Shown here: positions 8,504 to 18,021 of the stretch, piece after piece
Position numbering within the stretch: the first letter of the stretch is position 1
Layout: each line of letters begins with the position of its first letter
Assembly (NCBI GenBank): GCA_963758205.1
Contig: CAVWUM010000002.1
Span: 1,612,001 to 1,676,000 of the forward strand
DNA length: 64,000 nucleotides
DNA from: Owenweeksia sp963758205
GTDB taxonomy: Bacteria > Bacteroidota > Bacteroidia > Flavobacteriales > Schleiferiaceae
Reading direction: 5' to 3'
Program-made: the position numbers and the translations under genes
Notes under the pieces: model-generated
What the model was told of the DNA's origin: nothing
What the model saw: the letters and a program-made list of their open reading frames with translations, nothing else
Databases searched by the model: none

Positions 8504-8519
8504 TTCTGTAATTACAGAA
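8504..8519. promoter_or_regulatory. Perfect 16-bp palindrome, possible operator
   Basis: TTCTGTAATTACAGAA is its own reverse complement. It sits in the 54-base gap between the transporter stop and the SDR gene, about 30 bases before that gene's ATG. It has no T-tail, so a protein-binding site is more likely than a terminator. The regulator is unknown. Confidence 0.4.
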
Positions 8520-8549
8520 CCAGTTGGCTAACATTGCGTTAAGCTGATT

Positions 8550-10010
8550 ATGAGAGTATTATTAACAGGTGCCAATGGTTATATCGGTATGCGATTACTA
8601 CCGGTATTAATAGAGGCGGGGCATAAAGTAATTTGCTGTGTACGCGATAAATCTCGCCTTCCTCTTAAAAAAGGTTTTGAAGAGCATGTAGAGTTTTTTG
8701 AAGTGGATTTTCTCGAGGATTTTGACATGGACTCCGCCCCAAAGGATATTGATGCTGCATATTACCTAATACATTCCATGTCAACCAGCGGGGATTTTGA
8801 AGAAAAAGAAAAGCGATCCGCCAAAAATTTCATCAACTACCTAAACCAGACCTCCGCAAAGCAACTGGTGTACCTCAGTGGAATTGTTAATAGTGATGAA
8901 CTCTCCAAGCACCTGAACTCGCGCCTGGCCACCGAAGAAGTTTTAAAAAAAGCTAAAGCTAAATATACTGTGCTGCGGGCCGGTATCATCGTGGGTTCCG
9001 GCAGTGCCTCGTTTGAAATTATTCGGGATTTGGTGGAAAAACTACCGGTAATGATTGCCCCACGTTGGCTGGAGACCAAATGCCAACCCATTGCCATCCG
9101 TAATGTAATTCAATACCTCAGTAAGGTTTTGGGTAACGAAGAATGCCTGGATAAGGTATTTGATATCGGTGGCCCGGATATCATAACCTATAAGCAAATG
9201 CTGCTACAATTTGCCGAAGTACGAGAGCTAAAGCGCTATATAGGCATTGTACCCATAATGACGCCAAGGCTCAGCAGCTACTGGCTGTATTTTGTAACCT
9301 CCACAAGTTATCCGCTTGCCGTAAACCTGGTTAACAGTATGAAAGTGGATGTAGTGGCTGAGGTGGGTAACATTAAGGACATTATCTCACAAGAACTATT
9401 TACATATAAGGAATCGGTAAAGCTGGCCTTTAATAAAATTGACCAGAATATGGTAGTGAGCAGCTGGAAGGATGCGATGGTAAGCAGCAGCCGTGTACCT
9501 AACCTAAGGCAATTTGTAGAGGTTCCTAAGCACGGTGTTTATAAAGATGTAAAGCAACGGGTTATAAAAGGCGATGTGGGTCAGGTTACCGATAATGTTT
9601 TTTCAATAGGAGGTAGCCGCGGGTGGTACTACGGCACCTTTTTATGGAAAATAAGGGGCCTTATGGATAAGATGGTAGGTGGAGTAGGGCTGAGGAGAGG
9701 AAGAACGCATGTGAGCGAAATTTACGAGGGTGATGCCCTTGACTTTTGGCGGGTGCTGGTTGCCGATAGAGAAGAAAGGCGGCTACTGCTTTATGCTGAA
9801 ATGAAATTACCCGGTGAGGCCTGGTTGGAGTTTTGTATTGATGAAAATGATAAGGGCGAGGCCGTATTACACCAGGTGGCCACTTTCCGCCCCAGCGGTT
9901 TATTAGGGCGGCTCTATTGGTACGCAGTGCTTCCCTTTCACTACTTTGTGTTTAATGGTATGATAACGCAAATTGAAGCCTATACTCCTGGATCAGTACA
10001 ATCGGCTTAA
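8550..10010 (+). CDS. SDR family NAD(P)-binding protein with C-terminal DUF2867
   Basis: 486 residues. N-terminal Rossmann fold with GANGYIGMRLLPVL (7-20) and the NmrA/YbjT-like continuation, then a C-terminal DUF2867 domain (about 345-480: SRGWYYGTFLWKIRGLMDKMVGG, LDFWRVL, GEAWLEF, YWYAVLPFHYFVF). This two-domain fusion is common in Bacteroidota and often found near light- or stress-induced genes. Substrate unknown. Its 3' end faces the 3-methyladenine glycosylase gene with only three bases between them. Confidence 0.85.
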   Translation: MRVLLTGANGYIGMRLLPVLIEAGHKVICCVRDKSRLPLKKGFEEHVEFFEVDFLEDFDMDSAPKDIDAAYYLIHSMSTSGDFEEKEKRSAKNFINYLNQTSAKQLVYLSGIVNSDELSKHLNSRLATEEVLKKAKAKYTVLRAGIIVGSGSASFEIIRDLVEKLPVMIAPRWLETKCQPIAIRNVIQYLSKVLGNEECLDKVFDIGGPDIITYKQMLLQFAEVRELKRYIGIVPIMTPRLSSYWLYFVTSTSYPLAVNLVNSMKVDVVAEVGNIKDIISQELFTYKESVKLAFNKIDQNMVVSSWKDAMVSSSRVPNLRQFVEVPKHGVYKDVKQRVIKGDVGQVTDNVFSIGGSRGWYYGTFLWKIRGLMDKMVGGVGLRRGRTHVSEIYEGDALDFWRVLVADREERRLLLYAEMKLPGEAWLEFCIDENDKGEAVLHQVATFRPSGLLGRLYWYAVLPFHYFVFNGMITQIEAYTPGSVQSA

Positions 10011-10013
10011 GGG

Positions 10014-10664
10014 TTACTTCTGCCGCTTTACCTTTTTGCTTACAAAGGCACTGGTGTCAAGGTAAAATCGCCAGGGCAGCAAAGCATCTTCTTCCGCATA
10101 ATCAACCCCAATACGCGTAGTGGTTATTATTTCACTTTCCCTTACTGGAGATGGGCCTTCTTCCAACCAAAGCAGATCTCCATTTAGAGCAATGCCGTTA
10201 ATATTTGTAGTTATACCTAATGCCTGACTTAATGTGCCAGGGCCGGAGGTAAGAGTTTTATCAACTTTTTGTTTATTTCTACGTGATAGCATTACGTCTA
10301 GACCATCAATTGGTTCGATGGCTCTTATCAATATGGCATCGGCCATATCTTCAGTATTGGTAACAAAATTTAACAGGTGATGAATACCGTAGCAGAGGTA
10401 AACGTATGCAACACCGCCACGGTGATACATTATCTCAGTGCGCCTGGTTCTGCGGTTCAGGTGGGCGTGGCAGGCTTTATCAGTACGACCATTGTAGGCC
10501 TCGGTCTCAGTTATTATTCCTGAAGTCAGCTGGTCATCCATGTTCGTGCATAGCTTTTTGCCAATCAAATCTTTGGCTAGATGAACTACATCACTGTGAT
10601 GAAAATATTCCTCTGGAAGTTTCTTACCCAAATCAATCCCATTTAGGAGCGAATTCAGGGTCAA
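10014..10664 (-). CDS. DNA-3-methyladenine glycosylase (AAG/MPG family)
   Basis: Up to 216 residues. Matches the MPG family: LAKDLIGKKLC, ITETEAYNGRTDKACHA, RTEIMYHRGGVAYVYLCYGIHHLLNFVT, ILIRAIEP and SGPGTLSQALGI. The enzyme removes alkylated purines from DNA; the ETEAY glutamate activates the water. The longest frame starts with TTG at 10664 and overlaps the upstream aldo/keto reductase by 32 bases; another TTG at 10631 would remove the overlap and give about 205 residues, closer to the family norm. The start is therefore uncertain. Confidence 0.9.
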   Translation of the reverse strand: MTLNSLLNGIDLGKKLPEEYFHHSDVVHLAKDLIGKKLCTNMDDQLTSGIITETEAYNGRTDKACHAHLNRRTRRTEIMYHRGGVAYVYLCYGIHHLLNFVTNTEDMADAILIRAIEPIDGLDVMLSRRNKQKVDKTLTSGPGTLSQALGITTNINGIALNGDLLWLEEGPSPVRESEIITTTRIGVDYAEEDALLPWRFYLDTSAFVSKKVKRQK

Positions 10665-11451
10665 TCAGGCGAAGGTTGCGCTCTTTGAGTTTACGTATTT
10701 CAGCTATTTCATCTTCCTCTAAATGGAAGTTAAATACGTCAAAGTTTTGCTTAATGCGGATCAACTGGCTTGACTTTGGAATGGCCACCACATCCTCCTG
10801 TTCTACCAACCAGCGAAGAGCCACCTGGGCCGCTGTCACTTTATGTTTTTTGGCGATGTGTTGCAGTACCGGTTCATCAGCCACCTGTCCTTTGGCAATA
10901 GGGGCATAAGAGGTTATAAAGCAACCCATGGAACGGGTTTTTTCAATAAGTGCTCTTTGATCCAGAAAAACATGGTTTTCAAATTGGTTACAATGAATTT
11001 TTACACCCAGCTTTTCTACTTTTTCCAATAAATCAATATTAAAATTGCTCACCCCAATTAGCTTGCAATACCCTTTTTGCTGGGCGATCTGTAGCTGTTC
11101 CAGCGACTCTTCTAGCGGAATATCTTTATTGGGCCAATGCAGTAATAGCAGGTTTACATAATCCTGATTCAGATTTTTAAGGCTTCGCTCTACAGAGGGT
11201 AGAAACCGGTCTTTAGACAAATTGGTACCCCACACTTTAGTGGTTACAAAAAGCCTTTCGCGGGGTACTGATGTATTGCCAATTACCTGGTCTATTACAT
11301 CTTCATTTTCATACATCTGGGCTGTATCAAAGTGGCGATAGCCCACATCCAGGGCAAACTCTAATACGCCAACTGCTTCTCTGCCGGTAAGGTTAAAGGT
11401 TCCGAATCCGAGCTTTGGAATCCATTGTCCTTCACGTTTTACATAATCCAT
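10633..11451 (-). CDS. Aldo/keto reductase
   Basis: 272 residues, full length. Catalytic tetrad visible: D42 and Y47 in YRHFDTAQMYENE, K72 in FVTTKVW and H105 in LLLLHWPNKD. The NADPH site appears as AIPKSSQLIRIKQNF near the C-terminus. Belongs to the bacterial AKR5-like group related to 2,5-diketo-gluconate reductases; substrate not deducible. It is co-directional with, and overlaps, the glycosylase gene downstream, so the two are probably co-transcribed. Confidence 0.9.
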   Translation of the reverse strand: MDYVKREGQWIPKLGFGTFNLTGREAVGVLEFALDVGYRHFDTAQMYENEDVIDQVIGNTSVPRERLFVTTKVWGTNLSKDRFLPSVERSLKNLNQDYVNLLLLHWPNKDIPLEESLEQLQIAQQKGYCKLIGVSNFNIDLLEKVEKLGVKIHCNQFENHVFLDQRALIEKTRSMGCFITSYAPIAKGQVADEPVLQHIAKKHKVTAAQVALRWLVEQEDVVAIPKSSQLIRIKQNFDVFNFHLEEDEIAEIRKLKERNLRLIDPEFAPKWD

Positions 11452-11540
11452 TATCAGGAGTTTAGGTTTTCAACGATTGAGTGTATCAAAGGTTTGGAAT
11501 TATTACGGGAAATAAAAGGGGCTGAGGAATAGGTGGAAAT

Positions 11541-11570
11541 AAAAAAAGGGTCTGGCAAAACCAAACCCTT
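11541..11570 (-). terminator. Terminator downstream of tRNA-Cys
   Basis: On the minus strand AAGGGTTTGG pairs with CCAGACCCTT (one wobble) across a short loop and runs into seven T. It lies about 38 bases after the 3' end of tRNA-Cys. Confidence 0.75.
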
Positions 11571-11607
11571 CTATACAAATAACCGGTTAACTAATTAACC
11601 AGTTTTG

Positions 11608-11678
11608 AGGTTCCGAGCGGATTCGAACCGCTGTACATGGTTTTGCAGACCATTGCCTAGCCACTCGGCCACGGAACC
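11608..11678 (-). tRNA. tRNA-Cys (anticodon GCA)
   Basis: 71 nt on the minus strand. Acceptor stem GGTTCCG / CGGAACC, D-arm GTGGCCGAGTGGCTAGGCA, anticodon loop centred on CTGCAAA giving anticodon GCA, and T-arm with the GGTTCGAATCC signature. The discriminator base is U73, the identity base for cysteine. CCA is not encoded. Confidence 0.95.
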
Positions 11679-11714
11679 AGTAGTGGACGGCAAAAATAAC
11701 AAATACTTACAGAC

Positions 11715-12713
11715 ATGCAGGGTACATTGAAATTTATGTACTTTCATTTCTCCAATTATACTTTAATAAACGCCTTAAGCTACATGGTTACTCTATTCGC
11801 CCCACTCTTACAGGAAACCATTAACCCCCTTGTTGACCTCGGCAAAATTGCCGGTATAGCTGGTATATCTGTTGGGGTTTTGTTTCTCATTTTCAGAGGG
11901 ATTATTCAAAAGAACATATTTCCAAACCTTACTAAGGAGCAGGCGTATTCCGTTATCCGAATGATAATTGTGGCCTGTAGTGTTATTGCTCTTGTAGGTA
12001 TAGGTGCCTGGGTTTACGGAAGCAATCAATCTGATGATCTCAAGAAAATTGAGATCAGGGGCTCTGTTACCAGCGAATCAGGAAGCCCGGTGAAGAATGC
12101 CAGAATTCAGATCAGGGAGAGGCCTGAAGCGGATGATCATACGGATAGTAAAGGCAATTTTGTATTCAGCCTGAAAGGAAAAGGGACGCAGTCATTTCAT
12201 TTCATCACTACACCCAAAGGGCAGGAGGCTGTATCAGAAATTCGCACAATAGACTTTTCGGGCTATTCTAATAATATTGATTTAAAGCCTCTGGTGGTAA
12301 ATATCCGCGAAACCATAGAGCCTGTAAAGAATGAGGGAGGTCAGGAGAAAATTGAACTGATGGATCCCAAAGAGCTATTTGGAGAAGAATACCTGGACGG
12401 CATAAAGGAAGGTACAATTACCCTGAAGTACATGGGAGATTACCTGGATTGCAACCTTAATCTCAATATAAATATTGCAGGTAAAGCTTTTAACCCAAAC
12501 TCAAATCCATTTACAGTTAGCGGTATTCCTACCGGGGCACGCAATTATTCAATTGCTGGTAATATTTCCTGTGGTTACGAAAATTGTTCAGCAACCGGCC
12601 AGGGCACTCTGTTTATACAGAACAATGGCATTTACTACGTAATGTGGAACTATAATACCTGCGAGGTTGGCCTTTACAGTCAGGCCGATTATAATCGCCT
12701 GAAAGGGCTTTAG
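11715..12713 (+). CDS. Hypothetical membrane protein with carboxypeptidase-regulatory-like domain
   Basis: 332 residues. Two hydrophobic segments (about 42-62 and 84-106) are followed by a beta-rich domain beginning EIRGSVTSESGSPVKNARIQI (about 114-185), typical of CarboxypepD_reg-like folds that accept a DSKGNFVFSL segment. The last 100 residues include several Cys and Tyr (LDCNLNLNIN, SCGYENCSATGQG) and resemble no family I recognise. An alternative ATG at 11733 would shorten it by six residues. It converges on folB with a four-base overlap. Confidence 0.65.
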   Translation: MQGTLKFMYFHFSNYTLINALSYMVTLFAPLLQETINPLVDLGKIAGIAGISVGVLFLIFRGIIQKNIFPNLTKEQAYSVIRMIIVACSVIALVGIGAWVYGSNQSDDLKKIEIRGSVTSESGSPVKNARIQIRERPEADDHTDSKGNFVFSLKGKGTQSFHFITTPKGQEAVSEIRTIDFSGYSNNIDLKPLVVNIRETIEPVKNEGGQEKIELMDPKELFGEEYLDGIKEGTITLKYMGDYLDCNLNLNINIAGKAFNPNSNPFTVSGIPTGARNYSIAGNISCGYENCSATGQGTLFIQNNGIYYVMWNYNTCEVGLYSQADYNRLKGL

Positions 12714-13066
12714 CGTGTTCGGCTCATTACTACACTTACGCTTTCCACATCCCCATTTATGGGGGGGTAAAGCTTACTGAGTTTTATTTCCGCCTTTTCC
12801 GTTGTTGGCATTTCGGCTAATAGCCTGTCAAGAATGCGGCTTGCTACATGCTCAATCAGTTTGGAGCGAATGGCTACCTCTTCTTTTACAATACGGTTTA
12901 TTATGACGTAATCCAGGGTATCCTGCAGGTCATCAGTTCGGGCGGGGCGACTTAAGTCGCCCCACACCGTAACATTTACTCTATAATCGGTACCAATTTT
13001 ACCTTCTTCATCAAGGCAGCCATGGTAGCCAAATAGCTTTATGCCTTCAACTTCTATTCTGTCCAT
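12710..13066 (-). CDS. folB: Dihydroneopterin aldolase
   Basis: 118 residues. Cleaves 7,8-dihydroneopterin to 6-hydroxymethyl-dihydropterin in folate synthesis. Family features: IEVEGIKLFGYHGCLDEEGKIGTDYRVNV at the N-terminus, TLDYVIINRIVKEE, LIEHVASRILDRLL with the substrate-binding Glu, and IKLSKLYPPINGDVESVSV with the catalytic Lys region. Its ATG overlaps the gltX stop by one base (TAATG), so the two are translated from one message. Confidence 0.93.
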   Translation of the reverse strand: MDRIEVEGIKLFGYHGCLDEEGKIGTDYRVNVTVWGDLSRPARTDDLQDTLDYVIINRIVKEEVAIRSKLIEHVASRILDRLLAEMPTTEKAEIKLSKLYPPINGDVESVSVVMSRTR

Positions 13067-14598
13067 TACAATGGAAGTTTGGCCAATGCAGTACGCATGC
13101 GGATAAGCGTTTCATGCTTACCTAATATTTCACAAATATGAAACATGCTGGCCCCCATGCCCAGGCCGGTTACTGCAAGCCTGAAGCCCGGACCAACCTT
13201 TCCAAAGCCGGTTTCTTTCTCTTTCAAGTAGGCCTGAAAATTTTCTTCAATAGAAGCCGCATCAAAAAGCTCCACTTTCTCAAAGCGGTCAGCCAGATTG
13301 GATACGTGCTCACGTGCCTCCGCATTCCATTTTTTGCTTACAGTCTTCTCATCATATTCAGTAGGGGCACTGTAAAAGTATTCGCCCTCGTTAATTAAAT
13401 CCTGAATAAAATAAGCCCGTTCTTTCATTATTTCGGCCACTTTGGCCGCATAGGTTTTATCAGTACTATAGCCTTTGGCATCAAGGTAAGGGAGCATTAA
13501 TTCAGCCAGCTCTTCATCCGTTTTCTTACGGAGGTATTGTTGATTAAACCACTTGGTTTTATCGTGATCGTATTTAGCACCAGCCTTATTTACTTTAGAG
13601 ATTTTGAAAGTCTCAATAAGCTCCTGCATAGTAAACAGCTCCTGGTCTGTTCCTGGGTTCCAACCTAAAAAGGCCAGCATGTTAATAAAGGCTTCTGGAA
13701 AGTAACCTTCCTCACGATACCCTGAAGATATATTTCCGGTCTCCGGATCCTTCCACTGTAGTGGAAAAACAGGGAAACCAAGTCTGTCACCATCGCGTTT
13801 GCTAAGCTTACCATTGCCATCGGGCTTTAGTAGTAAGGGTAGGTGGGCAAACTGCGGACGGGTTTCTTCCCAACCAAAGTAGCGATACATTAAAACATGA
13901 AGCGGGGCAGAGGGTAGCCATTCTTCACCACGTATTACGTGGCTTATCTCCATAAGGTGATCATCTACAATATTGGCCAAATGGTAAGTAGGCATACCAT
14001 CTGATTTAAAGAGCACTTTATCGTCCATGTTATTGGTATTTACCGAAACCCAACCACGGATCATGTCTTCAAATTTTACCTCTTCATTTCGAGGCAGTTT
14101 AATTCGGATTACATAGGGCTCTCCATTATCAAGACGCTCTTGTGTATCAGCAGCTGAAAGGGTAAGGGAGTTTTTCATCCTTGAGCGAGTAACGTGATTG
14201 TATTGCCAGCTTGGGCTACCAGCCTGTTTAGCAAGTTCACGAGTTTGCTCTAGTTCTTCCGCTGTATCAAAAGCATAATAGGCATGGCCTGATTCTATAA
14301 GTTGATCAGCGTATTTTCTGTAAAGATGTTTACGCTCCGATTGCTTATATGGGCCATAATTGCCACCCACACTCTGACCTTCATCAAGGGGCATTTTACA
14401 CCATTTTAAAGATTCAATGATGTAATCTTCTGCTCCGGGCACAAACCTGGTTTGATCCGTATCCTCTATCCGTAATATAAAATCACCACCGTGTTGCTTC
14501 GCAAACAGGTAGTTATATAGCGCGGTACGTACGCCTCCCATGTGCAACGGCCCGGTAGGGCTTGGGGCAAATCGTACTCTAACTTTTCTTTCGCTCAT
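13066..14598 (-). CDS. gltX: Glutamate--tRNA ligase
   Basis: 510 residues, class I aminoacyl-tRNA synthetase. HIGH-type motif in FAPSPTGPLHMGG (10-22), KMSKS-type motif KLSKRDGDRLGFPVFP (about 265), and the family block NIVDDHLMEISHVIRGEEWLPSAPLHVLMY. Charges tRNA-Glu. Followed directly by folB. A TACCTTTG box on its strand (14628 down to 14621) lies about 23 bases before the ATG and is the likely -7 element. Confidence 0.97.
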   Translation of the reverse strand: MSERKVRVRFAPSPTGPLHMGGVRTALYNYLFAKQHGGDFILRIEDTDQTRFVPGAEDYIIESLKWCKMPLDEGQSVGGNYGPYKQSERKHLYRKYADQLIESGHAYYAFDTAEELEQTRELAKQAGSPSWQYNHVTRSRMKNSLTLSAADTQERLDNGEPYVIRIKLPRNEEVKFEDMIRGWVSVNTNNMDDKVLFKSDGMPTYHLANIVDDHLMEISHVIRGEEWLPSAPLHVLMYRYFGWEETRPQFAHLPLLLKPDGNGKLSKRDGDRLGFPVFPLQWKDPETGNISSGYREEGYFPEAFINMLAFLGWNPGTDQELFTMQELIETFKISKVNKAGAKYDHDKTKWFNQQYLRKKTDEELAELMLPYLDAKGYSTDKTYAAKVAEIMKERAYFIQDLINEGEYFYSAPTEYDEKTVSKKWNAEAREHVSNLADRFEKVELFDAASIEENFQAYLKEKETGFGKVGPGFRLAVTGLGMGASMFHICEILGKHETLIRMRTALAKLPL

Positions 14599-14620
14599 TC
14601 GTGGTATTGATTTTGGGGGG

Positions 14621-14655
14621 CAAAGGTAAATATCTTAAAGCGCTTTGTACCTTTG
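14621..14655. promoter_or_regulatory. Divergent promoter region: facing -7 boxes of gltX and the DUF4175 gene
   Basis: CAAAGGTA (14621-14628) is a perfect TAnnTTTG box on the minus strand, and TACCTTTG (14648-14655) is the same box on the plus strand; together they form an inverted repeat with a 19-base spacer. Each would place transcription into its own gene, and each box would fall near the -33 region of the other. Clear -33 TTG motifs were not found. Confidence 0.45.
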
Positions 14656-14715
14656 AATGGCGGCAATTAAGAAGTTTTAAGCGCGTTTAAATTCCCTTAA
14701 AGGCTGTTTTGATAT

Positions 14716-17700
14716 ATGGAAATGAAGGATGCCCTCAGAGATAAGCTGGAAGTTTTTATCAGGAAGTACTATTTCAATAGATTAATCAAAGGATTAATTT
14801 ATGGAGTGGGCCTTAGTCTGGCTTATTTCTTCATATTGGCTTTGGCCGAATACTTTGGGCGCTTCAGCTCTCAAACGCGCTTCGCATTGCTATTAATTCT
14901 TATAGCGGGGCTGTCGGGTATCCTGGGTTATTACATCTTGTACCCCTTAAGTAAACTGTTAAAGCTGGGTAAAAGAATCAGCTACAACCGGGCAGCCAAA
15001 ATTATCGGGAAACATTTTCCGGAGGTTGATGATAAAATTCTGAACACCTTGCAGTTACAGACCATTTCAACTGTAGAATCAGATCTTTTAAAGGCAAGTA
15101 TTGATCAACGGATGCAAAATTTAAGTCCTGTTCCCTTTGGTAATGCGATTGACTTTGGAGAGAATAAAAAGTACTGGCCGATATTGGTTGTACCCGTTCT
15201 TGTATTTGCAGGTATTTTTATTTCTGGCAGGTGGGATATGGTTAGTGAAAGTGGAAGACGTATAGCGGCCTATAATGAAGAATTTCTTCCTGAAGCACCG
15301 TTTGATTTTATAGTAGAAAATGAAGCCCTCAGCGGGGAACAAGGTGAAGATGTTACGATAAGGCTTTCGGTAAAAGGAAGCAGTATTCCGGCTGAGGTCG
15401 AAGTAGTTTTGCCGAGTGGTACGGCTCGTATGATAAAGTCAGGTGATGGTAGTTTTCAGTTTACTGTTAATAATCTTCAACAGACGTTTGATTTTAGATT
15501 TCTGGCAGCCGGGTTTTATAGTAAAGCTTACAGGTTTGATGTTTTAAAAGTGCCCCAGGTGGGTTCATTTGTGCTTCGTGTTGATCCGCCTGCATATACT
15601 GGTATAAGGCTCTTTGAAACTGAGGCAAAGCTTATTCTGGATGTGCCTGAAGGTAGCAAAGTAAGCTGGCTGCTCAATTTGAAACAGGCCAGTCGGGCGT
15701 ATGTGATTATTGACTCTGTTTCTCAAAAGTTCAATAATGTTTCCACTAATGATTTCTCTTATGAAAAGGTTGTTACCCGTAGTTTTGACTACTCGGTTAG
15801 GACTGAAAATGATTTTCTATCAAAGAACAGTATTTCAGGCAATAGGCTTAAGGTGATTCGCGATGAATTCCCGCGTATTGAAGTAGATTTTAAAGTTGAC
15901 AGTAACTCAACAAACGTAGTGTATTACTCAGGCGAAATAAGTGATGACTATGGCTTTGGGAGCCTTACGCTTATGGTACAGGCAGGGGAGAGAGTAATAC
16001 GAAAAGATGTGGAATTTAGTGGCACAGGCCTTAGCCGTGCCTTGGGAGGAGTGTTGGCGTTAGATAGCTTGAGTGTGGATGATCGCTCGGAGATTAGTCT
16101 TTACCTGGAAGTTGGGGATAATGATAAAATTAATGGATCAAAGAAATCAAGATCACGGAAATTTAACCTTGAACTTTTGGGTAAAAAAGCCAAGAAGGAA
16201 GAAATTGATAAAGATTATCAGAAGTTTTTCCAACGATCCAGCGAAAGCCAGGAGCAAATGGAAGAAATAGAAAAGGCATTGGATAAGTTGCGAAAAGAGT
16301 TAATGGATAAGAAAAGCTTGAGCTTTAAGGAAAAAACTAAGCTGAAGGACTTGCTGGAAAAGCAGCAAAAGTTGCTGGAAAAGCAGCAGGAGAATCGTGA
16401 TTTGATAGAGCAACTGCAAGAGAAGGAGAATAAGCTCAATAAAAAGAATGAGGAGGTTAAGAAGAAAGAAGAGGACATAAGTAAGATTGACTCAGAAAAG
16501 GAGAAGGAGATTGAGGAGCTTATGAAGGATATTGAAAAGTTAATGGAGAAGCTGGATGTTCAAAAACTTGCCGAAAAGCTTCAGGAGCTAAAGAAAAGCA
16601 ATGAGCAAAGCCAAAAGGCTATTGAAAGGAAGGATGACTTATTAAAAGATTTAAAATTTCAAAAAGATTTATTGCAGCAAGCGGAAAAGCTTGAAGAGCT
16701 TTCTAAGAAAATGGAAGAGCTATCTGATAAGGATGATTCAAAAACTGATGATGGTCAATCTGAGGAAAGTAAAAAACAGGAAGAAATAAGGGAAGAGCTC
16801 GAAGAGGTGATGGAGAAGGTTGATGAAATGAAGAAGGAGAATAAGGCTTTTGAAAAGGCCAGTGATGAACAAGGTGCCCAGAAAAAGGGGGAGGAGGCTA
16901 AGCAGGAGATGGACAAGGCCCAAGAGAGCCTCAATAAGAATAACCAGCAAAAAGCCAATGATGGGCAGAAGAAGGCAGGGGAAAAGATGCAGGAAATGAG
17001 TGAATCGCTTCAAAGCTCTATGATGCAGATGCAGGCCCAGGCTAACGAAGTTAATATGGCTACTTTGCGTAAGATTCTTGAGAATCTCGAGGTATTGTCA
17101 TTTGATGTGGAATCGTTGAGCGATAAGAGTAAGCGTGTTGAAAAGGAGGATCCTATATTTAAAAAACTATTGGTTGAGCAAATGCGCTTAAAAGAGGGCG
17201 CTCGTGTTATAGAGGATAGCCTAACAGCCTTAGCTAAAAAGGTTCCTCAAATAGAGCAGGACGTTTTTACCGAACTGGATCTTATAAAATCAAACCTCGA
17301 TAAAAGTATTGAGGACTTACAGGAGTTAAGAAGTGGGCAGGCGGCCGGACATCAACAATATGTAATGACATCAGCTAATAACCTGGCACTAATGCTTGAT
17401 CAGAGCTTGAGGGAAATGCAACAAATGGCCGCTCAGTCCAAACCGGGTGATCAGCAATGTCAAAAGCCCGGTAATAAGCCAGGCAGTAAACCTGGTATGG
17501 CTCAGATTAGGAAAATGCAACAGGGACTTGGGGAGAAAATGGATAGAATGTCTAAAGGTCAGAAAAAGAATGGCGATAAAAGTGGGGACAAGAGTGGCGA
17601 ACGTGGAATGACAGGAAAGGAGATTGTAAAAACTATTAGTCAGCAGGAGCAATTGCGTCAGGCTCTTGAGGAATTAAACAATTTGGAGGGTAAACAGGGC

Positions 17701-18021
17701 TCTAAAGGTAACCTGCAAAAGGCTATTGATGAAATGAAGGAACTGGAAAGGGAAATGCTTTCAGGTCAGTTGAGTCCCGGTTACCGTGAGCGTTTACGGG
17801 AAATTGAATCTAGATTGTTAGAATCAGAGAAGGCAGAACGTGAACAGAAAAAGGATGAAAAGCGGGAGTCTAATACTGCTGATAATGTTAATCAGCTTTA
17901 CCTACAAGAGTTGGAGCGATATCTTAGGGAGAAGGATGTGGAGAACGAAGCACTGGATAGGCTCCCGGTTGATTTCTTTAATTATTATAAAGTTGAAACG
18001 ACAAAATATATTAATAATTGA
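14716..18021 (+). CDS. DUF4175 family large membrane coiled-coil protein
   Basis: 1101 residues. Three membrane segments (about 23-45, 54-78 and 148-167) precede a periplasm-type beta-rich region (about 190-480), then a very long charged coiled coil (about 490-810, dominated by K, E, L and Q), a helical region with MQ-rich repeats (about 770-850), a G/K/P-rich low-complexity linker (about 900-960) and a helical tail. This is the architecture of Bacteroidota DUF4175 proteins. Function unknown. It is followed by ybeY, whose TTG start overlaps this stop, and mnmG. Confidence 0.85.
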   Translation: MEMKDALRDKLEVFIRKYYFNRLIKGLIYGVGLSLAYFFILALAEYFGRFSSQTRFALLLILIAGLSGILGYYILYPLSKLLKLGKRISYNRAAKIIGKHFPEVDDKILNTLQLQTISTVESDLLKASIDQRMQNLSPVPFGNAIDFGENKKYWPILVVPVLVFAGIFISGRWDMVSESGRRIAAYNEEFLPEAPFDFIVENEALSGEQGEDVTIRLSVKGSSIPAEVEVVLPSGTARMIKSGDGSFQFTVNNLQQTFDFRFLAAGFYSKAYRFDVLKVPQVGSFVLRVDPPAYTGIRLFETEAKLILDVPEGSKVSWLLNLKQASRAYVIIDSVSQKFNNVSTNDFSYEKVVTRSFDYSVRTENDFLSKNSISGNRLKVIRDEFPRIEVDFKVDSNSTNVVYYSGEISDDYGFGSLTLMVQAGERVIRKDVEFSGTGLSRALGGVLALDSLSVDDRSEISLYLEVGDNDKINGSKKSRSRKFNLELLGKKAKKEEIDKDYQKFFQRSSESQEQMEEIEKALDKLRKELMDKKSLSFKEKTKLKDLLEKQQKLLEKQQENRDLIEQLQEKENKLNKKNEEVKKKEEDISKIDSEKEKEIEELMKDIEKLMEKLDVQKLAEKLQELKKSNEQSQKAIERKDDLLKDLKFQKDLLQQAEKLEELSKKMEELSDKDDSKTDDGQSEESKKQEEIREELEEVMEKVDEMKKENKAFEKASDEQGAQKKGEEAKQEMDKAQESLNKNNQQKANDGQKKAGEKMQEMSESLQSSMMQMQAQANEVNMATLRKILENLEVLSFDVESLSDKSKRVEKEDPIFKKLLVEQMRLKEGARVIEDSLTALAKKVPQIEQDVFTELDLIKSNLDKSIEDLQELRSGQAAGHQQYVMTSANNLALMLDQSLREMQQMAAQSKPGDQQCQKPGNKPGSKPGMAQIRKMQQGLGEKMDRMSKGQKKNGDKSGDKSGERGMTGKEIVKTISQQEQLRQALEELNNLEGKQGSKGNLQKAIDEMKELEREMLSGQLSPGYRERLREIESRLLESEKAEREQKKDEKRESNTADNVNQLYLQELERYLREKDVENEALDRLPVDFFNYYKVETTKYINN

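Noticed and set aside
16218..17652. Several long antisense frames within the DUF4175 gene
   Set aside because: They arise from the repetitive K/E-rich codons on the other strand and show low-complexity Ser/Phe/Leu composition without start signals or family features.
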